Positions 50,912 through 60,466 of a DNA stretch of 64,000 nucleotides are shown here, in pieces. Under the pieces are notes generated by a model. It did no database searches, was not told the DNA's origin, and saw only the letters and a program-made list of their open reading frames with translations. This stretch comes from Maribacter polysiphoniae (GTDB taxonomy: Bacteria; Bacteroidota; Bacteroidia; Flavobacteriales; Flavobacteriaceae). The first letter of the stretch is position 1. Every line of letters begins with the position of its first letter. The position numbers and the translations under genes were made by a program. Location of the stretch: positions 1 through 64,000 of the forward strand of contig NZ_QGGQ01000004.1 of assembly GCF_003148665.1 (NCBI RefSeq), read 5' to 3'.

Positions 50912-53755
50912 TTGAAAAAGAGAGTATATTATAATTTCCTTTTTGGTATAACAACCTTTCTACTAGGGTTTCAATATGCGCATTGCCAGCATATGAACAC
51001 CCTATCCGTTAGGTTGAACGGGGATACCAAGGAATTGAACATACAGCAAGAATTCATTTATAAGAATTCTTCAAAGTATACATTGGATGTACTCTATTTC
51101 AATGATTGGGCACACGCCTACTCAGACAAAAACACAGGCCTTGCCAAAAGATTTGCCCAGGAATTCAAAAAAAGCCTCCACTTGGCAAAAGACCAAGAAC
51201 GTGGAAAAACCACCATTCTAAGTGCCGTGGATGACGAGTACAGGGGGTTGAACTGGGAGCGGACAGCTGAAAAGGACATTATAAAGGTTATCCTGAACAA
51301 ACCCCTAAAGCCGGGTGACCAAGTTCAGCTCTATATGACCTATACCGTTAAATTACCTCCAGACAAGTATACATCATATGGTTACAACAACAGAAATGAG
51401 TACTATTTAAAAGATTGGTATTTGTCCCCTGCCGTTTTCAATAATGGCAAATGGCATTTGTATTCCAACAAGGACCTCGAGGATTTATATACCGATATTA
51501 CCACGACCAGGGTTAGTTTCCAATACCCCAAGAACCTTTACCTAACCACCAATTACAGAAACCTTGGCACTTCCAATTTTTCCAACGGCAAACAAACCCA
51601 GCTCGAAGCCTTAAAGCAAAAGAACTGTGAGATCATCCTGAGTCCGTTCCAAAAATTCAAGACACATGTAACGCCCTATATGACCGTGGTCACCGATTTG
51701 CATTCACCCAAATATGATGTAATATCCCAAGGTATCTCAATAGATAAGGTCTCCAAATTCATTTATGACAATCTTGGCAAATACCCCCATTCACAACTAT
51801 TGGTAAGCCAAAAGAATTACAATAAGAGCCCTTTATATGGCATAAGCCAACTACCGAATTTTATAAGGCCTTATGAAGAGCAATTTCAGTTTGAAATGAA
51901 ATTCCTAAAAACGGCATTGAACAAATTTTTGGAAGAAACCCTATACCTCGACCCCAGAAAAGAACAATGGTTGAAGGATGCCATTGCCAATTATCTAATG
52001 ATAGATTATGTGGAAGAGTATTATCCCAACCAAAAACTCTTGGGAAAACTATCGAAAATGTGGGGTATCCGTGGATTTAATTTGGCAAAAATGGACTTTA
52101 ACGAACAATATCCATTTCTGTATATGCTCACAGCCCGGAAAAACCTGGACCAACCCCTTAGGACACCGAATGACTCCCTTATAAAATTCAATCAAAAGAT
52201 TGCCAACAAATACAAGGCCGGTATGGGTTTATCCTATTTGGCCGACTATATTGGAAAGGACAAGATCGATAAAAGTATCAAAACCTATTTCAAGCATTAT
52301 TCCTTGAATTCCGCCAAAGTAATCGATTTCGAATCCATTTTAAAACGATCGACCGATACTGATATTGATTGGTTTTTCAGGGATTACCTCTCAACTGCCA
52401 AAAAGATAGATTTCAAAATAAAGAAAATCACCAAATTGGATGATTCCTTAAGAATCACACTCAAGAATAAGGAAGGGACGAATGTTCCCATTTCCCTTTT
52501 TGGTATCAAGAACGATACTGTTATTTCCAAATACTGGTTTACCGATATTACATCCGAGAAAACCTTTACCATTCCACGAGGCGAGGAGGAACGAATGGTC
52601 TTGAACTACGACCACAAAATACCCGAATTCAATGAAAGGGATAACTGGAAATCGTTGAAAGGATTTTTTTCGAGCAACAAAAAATTACAATTTCGTTTTT
52701 TTAAGGATACCGAAGACCCCTATTACAATCAAGTCTTCTATGTACCCGTCCTTAATTTCAATATTTATGACGGTTGGTCTCCCGGTATGCGGATCTACAA
52801 CAAGACCTTTTTGGAAAAACCCTTCGTATACGACTTTGCACCCTCGTATGCCATTAAGGAAAAGGCTTTGGTCGGGTTCGGTAAATTCAACTACCGAAAA
52901 TATTTAAGCAAAAGTGGCCTATACGTTGCCAATTATGGTTTTAGGGCATCAACATCCCATTATCAGAAGAACTCGAGATATACGACCATTACCCCTTCGA
53001 TAGGTTTTGGATGGCGCCCTGACGACCTACGCTCGAACAAAAGGGATTTTCTGAGTATACGCCACGTCAATGTATTCCGAAGTCTGGATGAAAACCTTGA
53101 AAATGTCGAAACAGATCCCGATTACAGCGTTTTAAACGCACGTTTTACCCATAGGGACAATGGTATAGTCGATTATTTTTCCTGGTTTGCGGATGCCCAA
53201 TATGGCAAGGACTTTAGCAAACTTTCCTTTGAACTCGAGTATCGTAAATTGTTCGAGAACAATAGACAATTCAATTTTAGGTTTTTCGCAGGTAAGTTCT
53301 TGAATAATTCCATTCGCCCCGATATTAGGTTTTTCGACTTTGCCCTTGATAGGCCCAATGATTACCTCTTCGATTATAGCTACTTGGGGCGATCTGAAGA
53401 GACGGGCATTTACAGCCAACAAATCATTATCGCAGAAGGCGGGTTTAAGTCAAAATTGGACAACCCATTCTCGAATAACTGGATGGCTACCGTAAATACC
53501 AGCATCAATGTTTGGCGCTGGATTGAATTCTACAGTGATTTCGGGTTTATAAAAAGAAAAGAGACTAAAGAACGGTTGGTCTATGATTCGGGTATTCGCT
53601 TAAATTTGGTCACTGATTATTTTGAACTCTATTTTCCATTGTACTCCAATAATGGATGGGAAGTATCCCAACCCAGTTATGAGGAGAAAATACGATTCAT
53701 AGTTACCCTTAGCCCTAAGACATTAACAGGGTTGTTTACGAGAAAATGGTTCTAA
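50912..53755 (+). CDS. Degenerate M1-peptidase-like protein with C-terminal beta-barrel region
   Basis: A 947-residue protein from TTG 50912, 9 bp after the LOG gene. A signal peptide (FLFGITTFLLGFQYAHC) is followed by an aminopeptidase-N-like N-terminal beta domain (LNIQQEFIYKNSSKYTLDVL) and helical core (WLKDAIANYLMIDYVEEYYP; FFRDYLSTAKKIDFKIKKI). At the position of the zinc motif HExxH-x18-E only LEETLYLDPRKEQWL is seen, so the metal ligands are missing. The last about 350 residues (from about 600) are strands with aromatic girdles (FAPSYAIKEKALVGFGKFNY, LSIRHVNVFRSLDE, FNFRFFAGKF) ending in KWF, consistent with an outer-membrane barrel. Confidence 0.85.
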   Translation: MKKRVYYNFLFGITTFLLGFQYAHCQHMNTLSVRLNGDTKELNIQQEFIYKNSSKYTLDVLYFNDWAHAYSDKNTGLAKRFAQEFKKSLHLAKDQERGKTTILSAVDDEYRGLNWERTAEKDIIKVILNKPLKPGDQVQLYMTYTVKLPPDKYTSYGYNNRNEYYLKDWYLSPAVFNNGKWHLYSNKDLEDLYTDITTTRVSFQYPKNLYLTTNYRNLGTSNFSNGKQTQLEALKQKNCEIILSPFQKFKTHVTPYMTVVTDLHSPKYDVISQGISIDKVSKFIYDNLGKYPHSQLLVSQKNYNKSPLYGISQLPNFIRPYEEQFQFEMKFLKTALNKFLEETLYLDPRKEQWLKDAIANYLMIDYVEEYYPNQKLLGKLSKMWGIRGFNLAKMDFNEQYPFLYMLTARKNLDQPLRTPNDSLIKFNQKIANKYKAGMGLSYLADYIGKDKIDKSIKTYFKHYSLNSAKVIDFESILKRSTDTDIDWFFRDYLSTAKKIDFKIKKITKLDDSLRITLKNKEGTNVPISLFGIKNDTVISKYWFTDITSEKTFTIPRGEEERMVLNYDHKIPEFNERDNWKSLKGFFSSNKKLQFRFFKDTEDPYYNQVFYVPVLNFNIYDGWSPGMRIYNKTFLEKPFVYDFAPSYAIKEKALVGFGKFNYRKYLSKSGLYVANYGFRASTSHYQKNSRYTTITPSIGFGWRPDDLRSNKRDFLSIRHVNVFRSLDENLENVETDPDYSVLNARFTHRDNGIVDYFSWFADAQYGKDFSKLSFELEYRKLFENNRQFNFRFFAGKFLNNSIRPDIRFFDFALDRPNDYLFDYSYLGRSEETGIYSQQIIIAEGGFKSKLDNPFSNNWMATVNTSINVWRWIEFYSDFGFIKRKETKERLVYDSGIRLNLVTDYFELYFPLYSNNGWEVSQPSYEEKIRFIVTLSPKTLTGLFTRKWF

Positions 53756-53866
53756 ATCCTTGCCATATCCCCAATTATTAAGCCAATATTTTTTCAAATC
53801 ATAAATATTACCTACTTATTTGCGAAATTTATTAATAATTGTTAAATATTTTAACCTATTTATCAA

Positions 53867-53897
53867 TTGCAAAATCGCAAGTCGTTTGGTACTTTTG
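53867..53897 (+). promoter_or_regulatory. Promoter of the second E1 gene
   Basis: TTG at 53867-53869, 20 bp, then TACTTTTG at 53890-53897. The box ends 21 bp before ATG 53919. Confidence 0.6.
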
Positions 53898-53918
53898 TAA
53901 AAAGTCAAACCACAGTAT

Positions 53919-56333
53919 ATGGACATCTCTCCAAAAACAAGTACAGATATTTCTTTTGATGATTTTAGAACCCAGATCCTACAAGATTACCAAATAGCTT
54001 TCATGAGTAGGGTGTGTAGCCTTTTAGGGCGAAAAGAAGTACTTACGGGGAAGGCTAAATTCGGTATATTCGGAGACGGTAAGGAATTGCCCCAATTAGC
54101 CATGGCCCGAGCTTTTCGCAATGGGGATTTTAGAAGTGGATATTATCGCGACCAGACTTTTATGATGGCGTTGGGACTACTTAGCCCCAAGGAATTCTTT
54201 CATGGCCTTTATGCCACTACGGACATCAACAAGGAACCCATGAGTGCCGGAAGGCAAATGGGAGGGCATTTTATGACCTTTAGTTTAAACGAAGATGGCT
54301 CTTGGAAAGACCTGACACAACAAAAAAACAGTAGTGCCGACATTTCTTGTACCGCAGGCCAAATGCCGCGATTACTAGGACTGGCACAAGCTTCCAAGGT
54401 ATATCGTCATTTGACTGGCGTAGATGCCACCAAATTCTCTGACAAGGGCAATGAGGTCGCTTGGGGTACGATAGGAAACGCCAGTACAAGTGAAGGATTG
54501 TTTTTTGAAACGATCAATGCAGGTGGTGTACTTCAAGTCCCTATGATCGTGAGTGTTTGGGATGATGAATATGGTATTTCCGTACCGGCCAAATACCACA
54601 CGACCAAAGAGGATATTTCGAAACTGTTATCCGGATTTCAAAGGGATGAGGATCACGCAGGATATGAATTGTTAAAGGTCAAGGGTTGGGACTATACGGC
54701 ATTGATGCATGTATATGAAAACGCTTCGGATATCGCCAGGGAACAACATGTACCCGTAATCATACATGTAACGGAGCTGACACAGCCTCAAGGCCACTCC
54801 TCCTCCGGATCGCATGAAAGATATAAAAGTGCTGAACGCCTCCAATGGGAAAAAGACAATGACTGTAATAAACGTTTTAAGGAATGGATTTTGGAATCGG
54901 GAATTGCAACACCCGAAGAGCTTTCCAAAATGGAACGGGAAATACGACAAAAGGTAAGGGCTTCAAAAAATGATGCTTGGGCCGAATTTTTGGATCAGCA
55001 CAAAAAAATGAAGAAAGTGCTGTTAGACCTAATGAACAATGTCGCCAGCAAAAGTGCCAATCGCAATTTCATAGCGAAATTAAGAAATGACCTTATCGCC
55101 ATAGAAGAACCCCTTAAGAAGGATTTAGGGGTTATTTCCCGAAAAACCCTACGCTATCTGATAGGGGAAGAATCCCAAGAAAAGGATGCCTTGGTTAATT
55201 GGATAAATGATTTTCTCGAAAAGACGCAACATAAATTCAGTGTTAACCTATATAGTGACAAACCTAATAGGGCCACGAATATCCCGGCTGTCAAGCCCAT
55301 TTACAACACCGACATTCTAGAAGAGGTTGATGGTAGGGTTATATTAAGGGACAATTTTGACAGATTGTTCGATAAATATCCAGAAGCCATGGTTTTCGGT
55401 GAGGACAGTGGTACGATAGGAGACGTCAACCAAGGCTTGGAAGGGCTTCAAAAAAAATATGGGAAAATACGGGTTGCCGATACGGGAATACGGGAATCCA
55501 CGATTATAGGACAAGGTATAGGGTTAGCGCTTAGAGGGTTACGCCCCATAGCTGAAATCCAATACCTGGATTATATTTTTTATGCCACTTCTCCGCTAAC
55601 CGATGATTTGGCCACGATGCTTTACCGAAGTTCGGGAAAACAAAAAGCGCCATTGATTGTTCGTACCAGAGGACATCGATTGGAAGGTATTTGGCATTCC
55701 GGATCCCCAATGGGAGGACTTATTAACCTTTTGAGGGGCATGTACATTCTGACGCCTAGGAATATGACCCAGGCAGCTGGTTTTTACAACACCTTAATGA
55801 AAAGCGACGAACCGGCCTTGGTCATAGAAAGTTTGAACGGGTATCGCTTAAAAGAGAGAAAACCTGAAAACCTTGGGGAGTTCTGTACCCCCATCGGGGT
55901 GGTCGAGACCTTAAAAACCGGTAATGACATTACTTTGGTTTCCTATGGATCTACAGTGCGCATTGTGTTAAGGGTGGCCAAGGAACTTGCCGAAGTGGGT
56001 ATAGATGCGGAGGTCATCGACGCCCAGACCCTATTGCCATTCGACATCAATCACGATACGGTTAAAAGTGTTCAAAAAACCAATAGACTATTGGTTATAG
56101 ACGAAGATGTACCAGGTGGATGTTCAGCATATCTAATACGCGAAATAGTAGAGAAACAAGGCGGATACAAGTATCTGGATAGTCAACCCCAAACACTGAC
56201 CAGTAAAGCTCACCGACCAGCATATGGTACGGATGGCGATTACTTTTCAAAACCAAATGCCGAGGATATTTTCGAAACGGTTTATGCCATCATGCATGAA
56301 GCCAATCCTTCCGATTATCCTAAATTAAGATAA
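53919..56333 (+). CDS. 2-oxoacid dehydrogenase E1-like, fused alpha/beta (large Bacteroidota form)
   Basis: An 804-residue protein. The alpha part (about 1-460) carries a modified thiamine-diphosphate motif GTIGNASTSEG (183-193) and WDDEYGIS (214-221). The beta part (about 465-804) has VILRDNFDRLFDKYPEAMVF, GEDSGTIGDVNQGLEG, TGIRESTIIGQGIGLALRGL and the C-terminal VIDAQTLLPFDINHD. Compared with the E1 at 9378-11354, Glu149/Asn178 are replaced by Asn188/Asp216 (the metal-binding pair apparently exchanged). It probably is an active 2-oxoacid decarboxylase of unknown substrate; a related form is common in Bacteroidota. Single gene with its own promoter and terminator. Confidence 0.88.
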   Translation: MDISPKTSTDISFDDFRTQILQDYQIAFMSRVCSLLGRKEVLTGKAKFGIFGDGKELPQLAMARAFRNGDFRSGYYRDQTFMMALGLLSPKEFFHGLYATTDINKEPMSAGRQMGGHFMTFSLNEDGSWKDLTQQKNSSADISCTAGQMPRLLGLAQASKVYRHLTGVDATKFSDKGNEVAWGTIGNASTSEGLFFETINAGGVLQVPMIVSVWDDEYGISVPAKYHTTKEDISKLLSGFQRDEDHAGYELLKVKGWDYTALMHVYENASDIAREQHVPVIIHVTELTQPQGHSSSGSHERYKSAERLQWEKDNDCNKRFKEWILESGIATPEELSKMEREIRQKVRASKNDAWAEFLDQHKKMKKVLLDLMNNVASKSANRNFIAKLRNDLIAIEEPLKKDLGVISRKTLRYLIGEESQEKDALVNWINDFLEKTQHKFSVNLYSDKPNRATNIPAVKPIYNTDILEEVDGRVILRDNFDRLFDKYPEAMVFGEDSGTIGDVNQGLEGLQKKYGKIRVADTGIRESTIIGQGIGLALRGLRPIAEIQYLDYIFYATSPLTDDLATMLYRSSGKQKAPLIVRTRGHRLEGIWHSGSPMGGLINLLRGMYILTPRNMTQAAGFYNTLMKSDEPALVIESLNGYRLKERKPENLGEFCTPIGVVETLKTGNDITLVSYGSTVRIVLRVAKELAEVGIDAEVIDAQTLLPFDINHDTVKSVQKTNRLLVIDEDVPGGCSAYLIREIVEKQGGYKYLDSQPQTLTSKAHRPAYGTDGDYFSKPNAEDIFETVYAIMHEANPSDYPKLR

Positions 56334-56352
56334 CCCTATACTACCTTTTTTT

Positions 56353-56379
56353 AAAATCCACCGATCGGTGGATTTTTTT
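56353..56379 (+). terminator. Rho-independent terminator
   Basis: The stem AAATCCACCG / CGGTGGATTT with loop AT is followed by T7, 20 bp after the E1 gene stop codon. Confidence 0.92.
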
Positions 56380-56568
56380 ATGTTCCATTTCTTCTAAAAC
56401 TTTTTTGGCAAGAAATATAATTAATGGCGTAAAAATGGATTCCGGTAACGCCAAAAATCCTCTGTTTTAGCATAAATCTTTTATTCACAAGCCTTTACCG
56501 AACCCAACATCGCCTTTTAGATTAATTAAAAAATTGGTACTTTTAATGGCTTTCAAATTTTACACTTT

Positions 56569-56946
56569 ATGAAAAACAACCTTACCTCCCAAATCGGCTT
56601 GGCTTTCTTAAGAATAGCTCCCTCATTAATGATGATTACCCATGGTCTTCCCAAGTTCCAGAAATTGATAAGTGGTAATTTTGAATTCGGAGACCCTATC
56701 GGAATCGGAGCAACCCCTTCCTTGTTTCTTACCGTAATTGCTGAGTTCTTTTGCCCTATTTTGATTATCATAGGGATTAAAACGCGTTTAATGGCCATAC
56801 CACCGGCGATAACCATGCTGGTCGCTGCATTCATCGTTCATGCGGCCGACCCTTTTGGCAAAAAGGAAATGGCTTTGGTCTATTTGGTTTTCTTTGTAGC
56901 GATTATCTTATTAGGACCCGGAAAATTCAGTGTTGACAAGAGGTGA
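56569..56946 (+). CDS. DoxX-family membrane protein
   Basis: A 125-residue protein with four membrane segments. LAFLRIAPSLMMITHGLPKF near the N-terminus and ITMLVAAFIVHAADPFGKKE fit the DoxX family. Roles in thiosulfate/sulfide oxidation or redox protection are known for some members; here none can be assigned. It converges with holA (1 bp between). Confidence 0.88.
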   Translation: MKNNLTSQIGLAFLRIAPSLMMITHGLPKFQKLISGNFEFGDPIGIGATPSLFLTVIAEFFCPILIIIGIKTRLMAIPPAITMLVAAFIVHAADPFGKKEMALVYLVFFVAIILLGPGKFSVDKR

Positions 56947-56947
56947 T

Positions 56948-57949
56948 TTATAAAATATTCACCAATAACTCCTTCAATAAATCCGATGAGGGCAAGGCAT
57001 TGGCCCCTACCCCTTTTCCTTTAAGATCCATCTCCCGCAAATGGGAAACAATGGCGCTTACCTTTTTCATGGGATAATTCCTTGCAGCGACTTGGTACTC
57101 TTCCACAAAATATGGATTTATCCGTAAGGCACTGGCCACATTCTTTGGTGAACGGTCATTCAGCCCATGATACTGCAGTAATTGTGAAAAAAAGCTGTGC
57201 AATAGGGTTACCGTCAACACAAACGGATTGTCTTTCGGGTTTTGGGAAAAATAGTTGATTATCTTATAGGCCTTAAGCACGTCTCTCTCCCCAATGGCCT
57301 TTTTCAATTCAAAATTATTGTAGTCTTTACTTATACCAATATGTTCCTCAATATTTTCAGAGGTTATCTGACTTTCTTTGGGAAGGATCATGGTAAGCTT
57401 CACCAATTCCTTACTGATCCTACTTAAATCGGTTCCCAAATTTTCAACAAGTAAGATGGAGGCCTTATGGGAGATGCTGTAACCTTTACCCTGCAGTACC
57501 TTCCGTATCCAGTCGGAAACTTGGTTCTCATATAATTTCTTACTCTCGAATAAGACGCCATTTTTTTGTACTACCTTGTATAACTTCTTGCGTTTATCCA
57601 ATTTTTTATACTTGTAACAAATAACCAGTACTGTTGTTGGTTGTGGATTTTCCGCATAATGGATCAGTTGCTCAATGGTCCTTGAAAGGTCCTGGGCCTC
57701 CTTAACGATAACCACTTGACGTTCGGACATCATTGGGTAGCGCTTGGCTTGCCCCACGATTTCATCTATATTGACGTCTTTGCCATATAGGACCATTTGG
57801 TTAAAACCCTTCTCCTCTTCCGACAGTACATTTTTCTCAATGAATTGGGAAATCCTATCAATATAATAAGGCTCTTCCCCAAATAGAAAATATAACGGAC
57901 TAATATTTCCCTTTCGAATATTGGCAACTATTTGTTTTACTTCTTCCAT
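56948..57949 (-). CDS. holA: DNA polymerase III subunit delta
   Basis: A 333-residue protein, normal length. N-terminal ISPLYFLFGEEPYYIDRISQ and RYPMMSERQVVIVKEAQDL match HolA, as do ESKKLYENQVSDWIRKVL and the C-terminal VASALRINPYFVEEYQVAAR. It opens the sliding clamp in the clamp-loader complex. It is divergent from the orphan HsdR-N-domain gene, 26 bp away. Confidence 0.95.
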   Translation of the reverse strand: MEEVKQIVANIRKGNISPLYFLFGEEPYYIDRISQFIEKNVLSEEEKGFNQMVLYGKDVNIDEIVGQAKRYPMMSERQVVIVKEAQDLSRTIEQLIHYAENPQPTTVLVICYKYKKLDKRKKLYKVVQKNGVLFESKKLYENQVSDWIRKVLQGKGYSISHKASILLVENLGTDLSRISKELVKLTMILPKESQITSENIEEHIGISKDYNNFELKKAIGERDVLKAYKIINYFSQNPKDNPFVLTVTLLHSFFSQLLQYHGLNDRSPKNVASALRINPYFVEEYQVAARNYPMKKVSAIVSHLREMDLKGKGVGANALPSSDLLKELLVNIL

Positions 57950-57975
57950 TCAAAAAAAATCATCAAATTTGTCAC

Positions 57976-58422
57976 ATGCAACGGCTAAACTTCCCTGTCT
58001 ATGATTTTCGATTCAAAAATAGCGAAAATAACATCCATATTTTTGATGCCATACGCAAAAAATTTGTGGTATTGCAACCCGAGGAATGGGTTCGCCAAAA
58101 TGTGGTGCAATTCTTGATCCACGAAAAAAAATATCCAATAAGCCTGATCAATGTTGAGAAACAAGTTACTGTAAACAAAATAAAGAAAAGGTACGATGTC
58201 GTTGTTTTTGACAGCTTGGGCAACATTATCCTCTTAGTTGAGTGTAAAGCCCCACAAATTGCCATTACACAACATACCTTTGATCAAATTGCTAGATACA
58301 ACATGCAATTAAGGGCTACCTACCTAATGGTTACCAATGGCCTGCAGCATTTTTATTGCAAAATGGACTATGACAGAGAAAAATATATGTTTTTAGAGCA
58401 AATTCCTGATTTTAGCCGTTAA
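57976..58422 (+). CDS. Orphan HsdR N-terminal-type PD-(D/E)xK nuclease domain protein
   Basis: A 148-residue protein. Motifs are PEEWVRQNVVQFLI (Glu near 37, Arg near 40), KKRYDVVVFDSLG (Asp74) and LLVECKAP (Glu89-x-Lys91), which together form the PD-(D/E)xK core of the type I restriction enzyme N-terminal family. No helicase or methylase part is present or nearby, so this is not a restriction system. It sits next to holA, which suggests a housekeeping DNA role. Confidence 0.88.
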   Translation: MQRLNFPVYDFRFKNSENNIHIFDAIRKKFVVLQPEEWVRQNVVQFLIHEKKYPISLINVEKQVTVNKIKKRYDVVVFDSLGNIILLVECKAPQIAITQHTFDQIARYNMQLRATYLMVTNGLQHFYCKMDYDREKYMFLEQIPDFSR

Positions 58423-58434
58423 TTTGCAAGCGTT

Positions 58435-59436
58435 TTGAAAATAGCGATAGTCATATTAAATTGGAATGGAGAGGTTCTTTTGGAAAGATACCTGCCTTCA
58501 GTAATACAATATTCGCAAGGCGCCGATATTTATGTGGCCGATAATGCTTCTACCGATAGTTCAATCGATTTTCTAAACAACAATTTCCCTCAGATCAACA
58601 TCATAAGGAATGCCTCCAATGGGGGGTTTGCCAAGGGCTATAACGACGCTTTGAAAAAAGTAGAGGCCGATGTGTTTTGCTTATTGAACAATGATGTTGA
58701 AGTCACCCCGAATTGGTTGGTCCCCATTAAAGAGGTTATGGAAAATAGGCCCAATGTCGATATCGTACAACCAAAAATCCTTGACCTCATGCGTAAGGAT
58801 CATTTTGAGTATGCTGGTGCGGCGGGAGGATTCATAGACCAATTGGGATACCCTTTTTGCCGGGGACGTATTTTTCAGGAACTGGAAAAGGATGAGGGAC
58901 AATACGATGATATTCGTGAGATATTTTGGGCCACTGGTGCATGTATGTTCATTAAAAGTGGGGTCTTCCATGTCTTGGGTGGATTTGATGAGGAATATTT
59001 TGCACACCAAGAGGAAGTCGATCTGTGTTGGCGCGCCAAGAATGTTGGCTATGGGGTATATTATGTAGGCACTTCAAAAGTATATCATTTAGGTGGCTCG
59101 ACACTGAGTAACATGAACCCTAAAAAAACCTATCTCAATTTTAGGAACTCCCTTTTTTCCATCACGAAGAACCTACCCAGACGTAAAGCCTTATTGATTA
59201 TTTTATTTCGATTACTCCTAGATGGTGTTGCTGCCCTACGATTCGTATTTCAAGCTAAATTCAGTCACTGTTTGGCCATACTCAAAGCCCATTTAAGCTT
59301 TTACACTAAATTTAGGAAGATGTACAGAAAACGGGAGAAATCAAGTTTTTTGAAAAATTACTACATCACAAAATCCATAGTATGGTCCCATTTCGTAGAT
59401 GGTGTAAAGAAATTTAACATTTTAATAAAAGATTAA
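58435..59436 (+). CDS. Glycosyltransferase family 2
   Basis: A 333-residue protein from TTG 58435. MKIAIVILNWNGEVLLERYL at the start, ADIYVADNASTDSSIDFLNN, ASNGGFAKGYNDAL and VFCLLNNDVEVTPNWLVPIK (DxD-like NND) are the GT-A fold elements. FDEEYFAHQEEVDLCWRAKN is the acceptor/catalytic region. The C-terminus has a short hydrophobic helix. Likely a rhamnosyl-type transferase of surface polysaccharide. Starts 12 bp after the preceding gene. Confidence 0.93.
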   Translation: MKIAIVILNWNGEVLLERYLPSVIQYSQGADIYVADNASTDSSIDFLNNNFPQINIIRNASNGGFAKGYNDALKKVEADVFCLLNNDVEVTPNWLVPIKEVMENRPNVDIVQPKILDLMRKDHFEYAGAAGGFIDQLGYPFCRGRIFQELEKDEGQYDDIREIFWATGACMFIKSGVFHVLGGFDEEYFAHQEEVDLCWRAKNVGYGVYYVGTSKVYHLGGSTLSNMNPKKTYLNFRNSLFSITKNLPRRKALLIILFRLLLDGVAALRFVFQAKFSHCLAILKAHLSFYTKFRKMYRKREKSSFLKNYYITKSIVWSHFVDGVKKFNILIKD

Positions 59437-59545
59437 CTAATTTAGCTCATACAAGGAAAGCGAATTGTATAATTTTGATATAGAATTTAGTTCTTTTATT
59501 CTTAGAGAAGTTTATCAATAATTAAAACAAGTTATAACGGAGATT

Positions 59546-60397
59546 ATGAAGAAAATTATTTTAGGTTGTTTAGGCATAACTATGTTGTTATCGTCATGTG
59601 TTTCACAAAAGAAATATGCAGATTTAGAGGCCAAGCACAAAGAAGCCCAGGATTTATTGAATTCAGCAACGGTTAAATTGAACAGTTGTTTGGAAGATAA
59701 GGCCACGGCATCTTCAAGATTGCAGACCTTAGAGGATCAAAATGCATTCTTAAAGGCGAATAATCAAGAGTTGATCAATAACATGGGTAATTTGACCACC
59801 TTAACGACAAAAGGTGCGGAAAACCTTGAAAAATCACTTGAGAGTTTACAGGAAAAAGACCTTACCATCAGAAAATTACAAAATGCCATTACAAGAAGGG
59901 ATTCTGTAAACCTTGCTTTGGTACAGAGCTTGAAAGGTGTTTTGGGTAATTTGGATGATGAGGATATTGAAATCAGCGTTGAAAAAGGCGTTGTATTTGT
60001 CTCTATTTCCGACAAGCTATTATTTAGTAGCGGAAGTTATAATGTAACCAACAGGGCCAAACAAGTTCTTGGTAAGGTTGCACAGGTAGTTAACAACAAA
60101 CCTGATTTCGAATTCATGGTAGAGGGCCATACTGATGACGTTCCTTACAGAAAAGGTGTGTTATTGGATAACTGGGACTTGAGTGTTAAGAGAGCTACTG
60201 CTGTTGTTCGAATCCTACAGAAGGATTACAATGTTGATCCTAAGCGTATGACTGCTGCCGGTAGAGCTGAATATGTACCTGTTTCACAAACAGAAAAATC
60301 CAAAAACAGAAGAACACGTATTGTGGTACTTCCAAAAATCGATCAATTCTATAGTATGATTGAAGAAGGAATGAAAGATCCTGCTATCAATAAATAG
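59546..60397 (+). CDS. OmpA-family lipoprotein with coiled coil
   Basis: A 283-residue lipoprotein (TMLLSSC, Cys at residue 18). Residues 22-120 form a long coiled coil (YADLEAKHKEAQDLLNSA, LQTLEDQNAFLKANNQELIN). Residues 150-265 are an OmpA/MotB peptidoglycan-binding domain (LLFSSGSYNVTNRAKQVLGK, FMVEGHTDDVPYRKG, NWDLSVKRATAVVRIL, KNRRTRIVVLPK). It links outer membrane and peptidoglycan. A -7 box TAATTTTG at 59470-59477 precedes it and a terminator follows. Confidence 0.93.
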   Translation: MKKIILGCLGITMLLSSCVSQKKYADLEAKHKEAQDLLNSATVKLNSCLEDKATASSRLQTLEDQNAFLKANNQELINNMGNLTTLTTKGAENLEKSLESLQEKDLTIRKLQNAITRRDSVNLALVQSLKGVLGNLDDEDIEISVEKGVVFVSISDKLLFSSGSYNVTNRAKQVLGKVAQVVNNKPDFEFMVEGHTDDVPYRKGVLLDNWDLSVKRATAVVRILQKDYNVDPKRMTAAGRAEYVPVSQTEKSKNRRTRIVVLPKIDQFYSMIEEGMKDPAINK

Positions 60398-60414
60398 ATT
60401 GCACAACAAATTCT

Positions 60415-60451
60415 AAAAACCGCCCAAGCATATTGTTTGGGCGGTTTTTTT
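60415..60451 (+). terminator. Rho-independent terminator
   Basis: The stem AACCGCCCAA / TTGGGCGGTT with a short loop is followed by T7. It separates the OmpA lipoprotein gene from the convergent synthase gene. Confidence 0.93.
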
Positions 60452-60466
60452 ATGCCTTTTTATTTC

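Noticed and set aside
57976-58422. Considered part of a type I restriction system
   Set aside because: No helicase, methylase or specificity gene is nearby; only the N-terminal nuclease-like domain exists.
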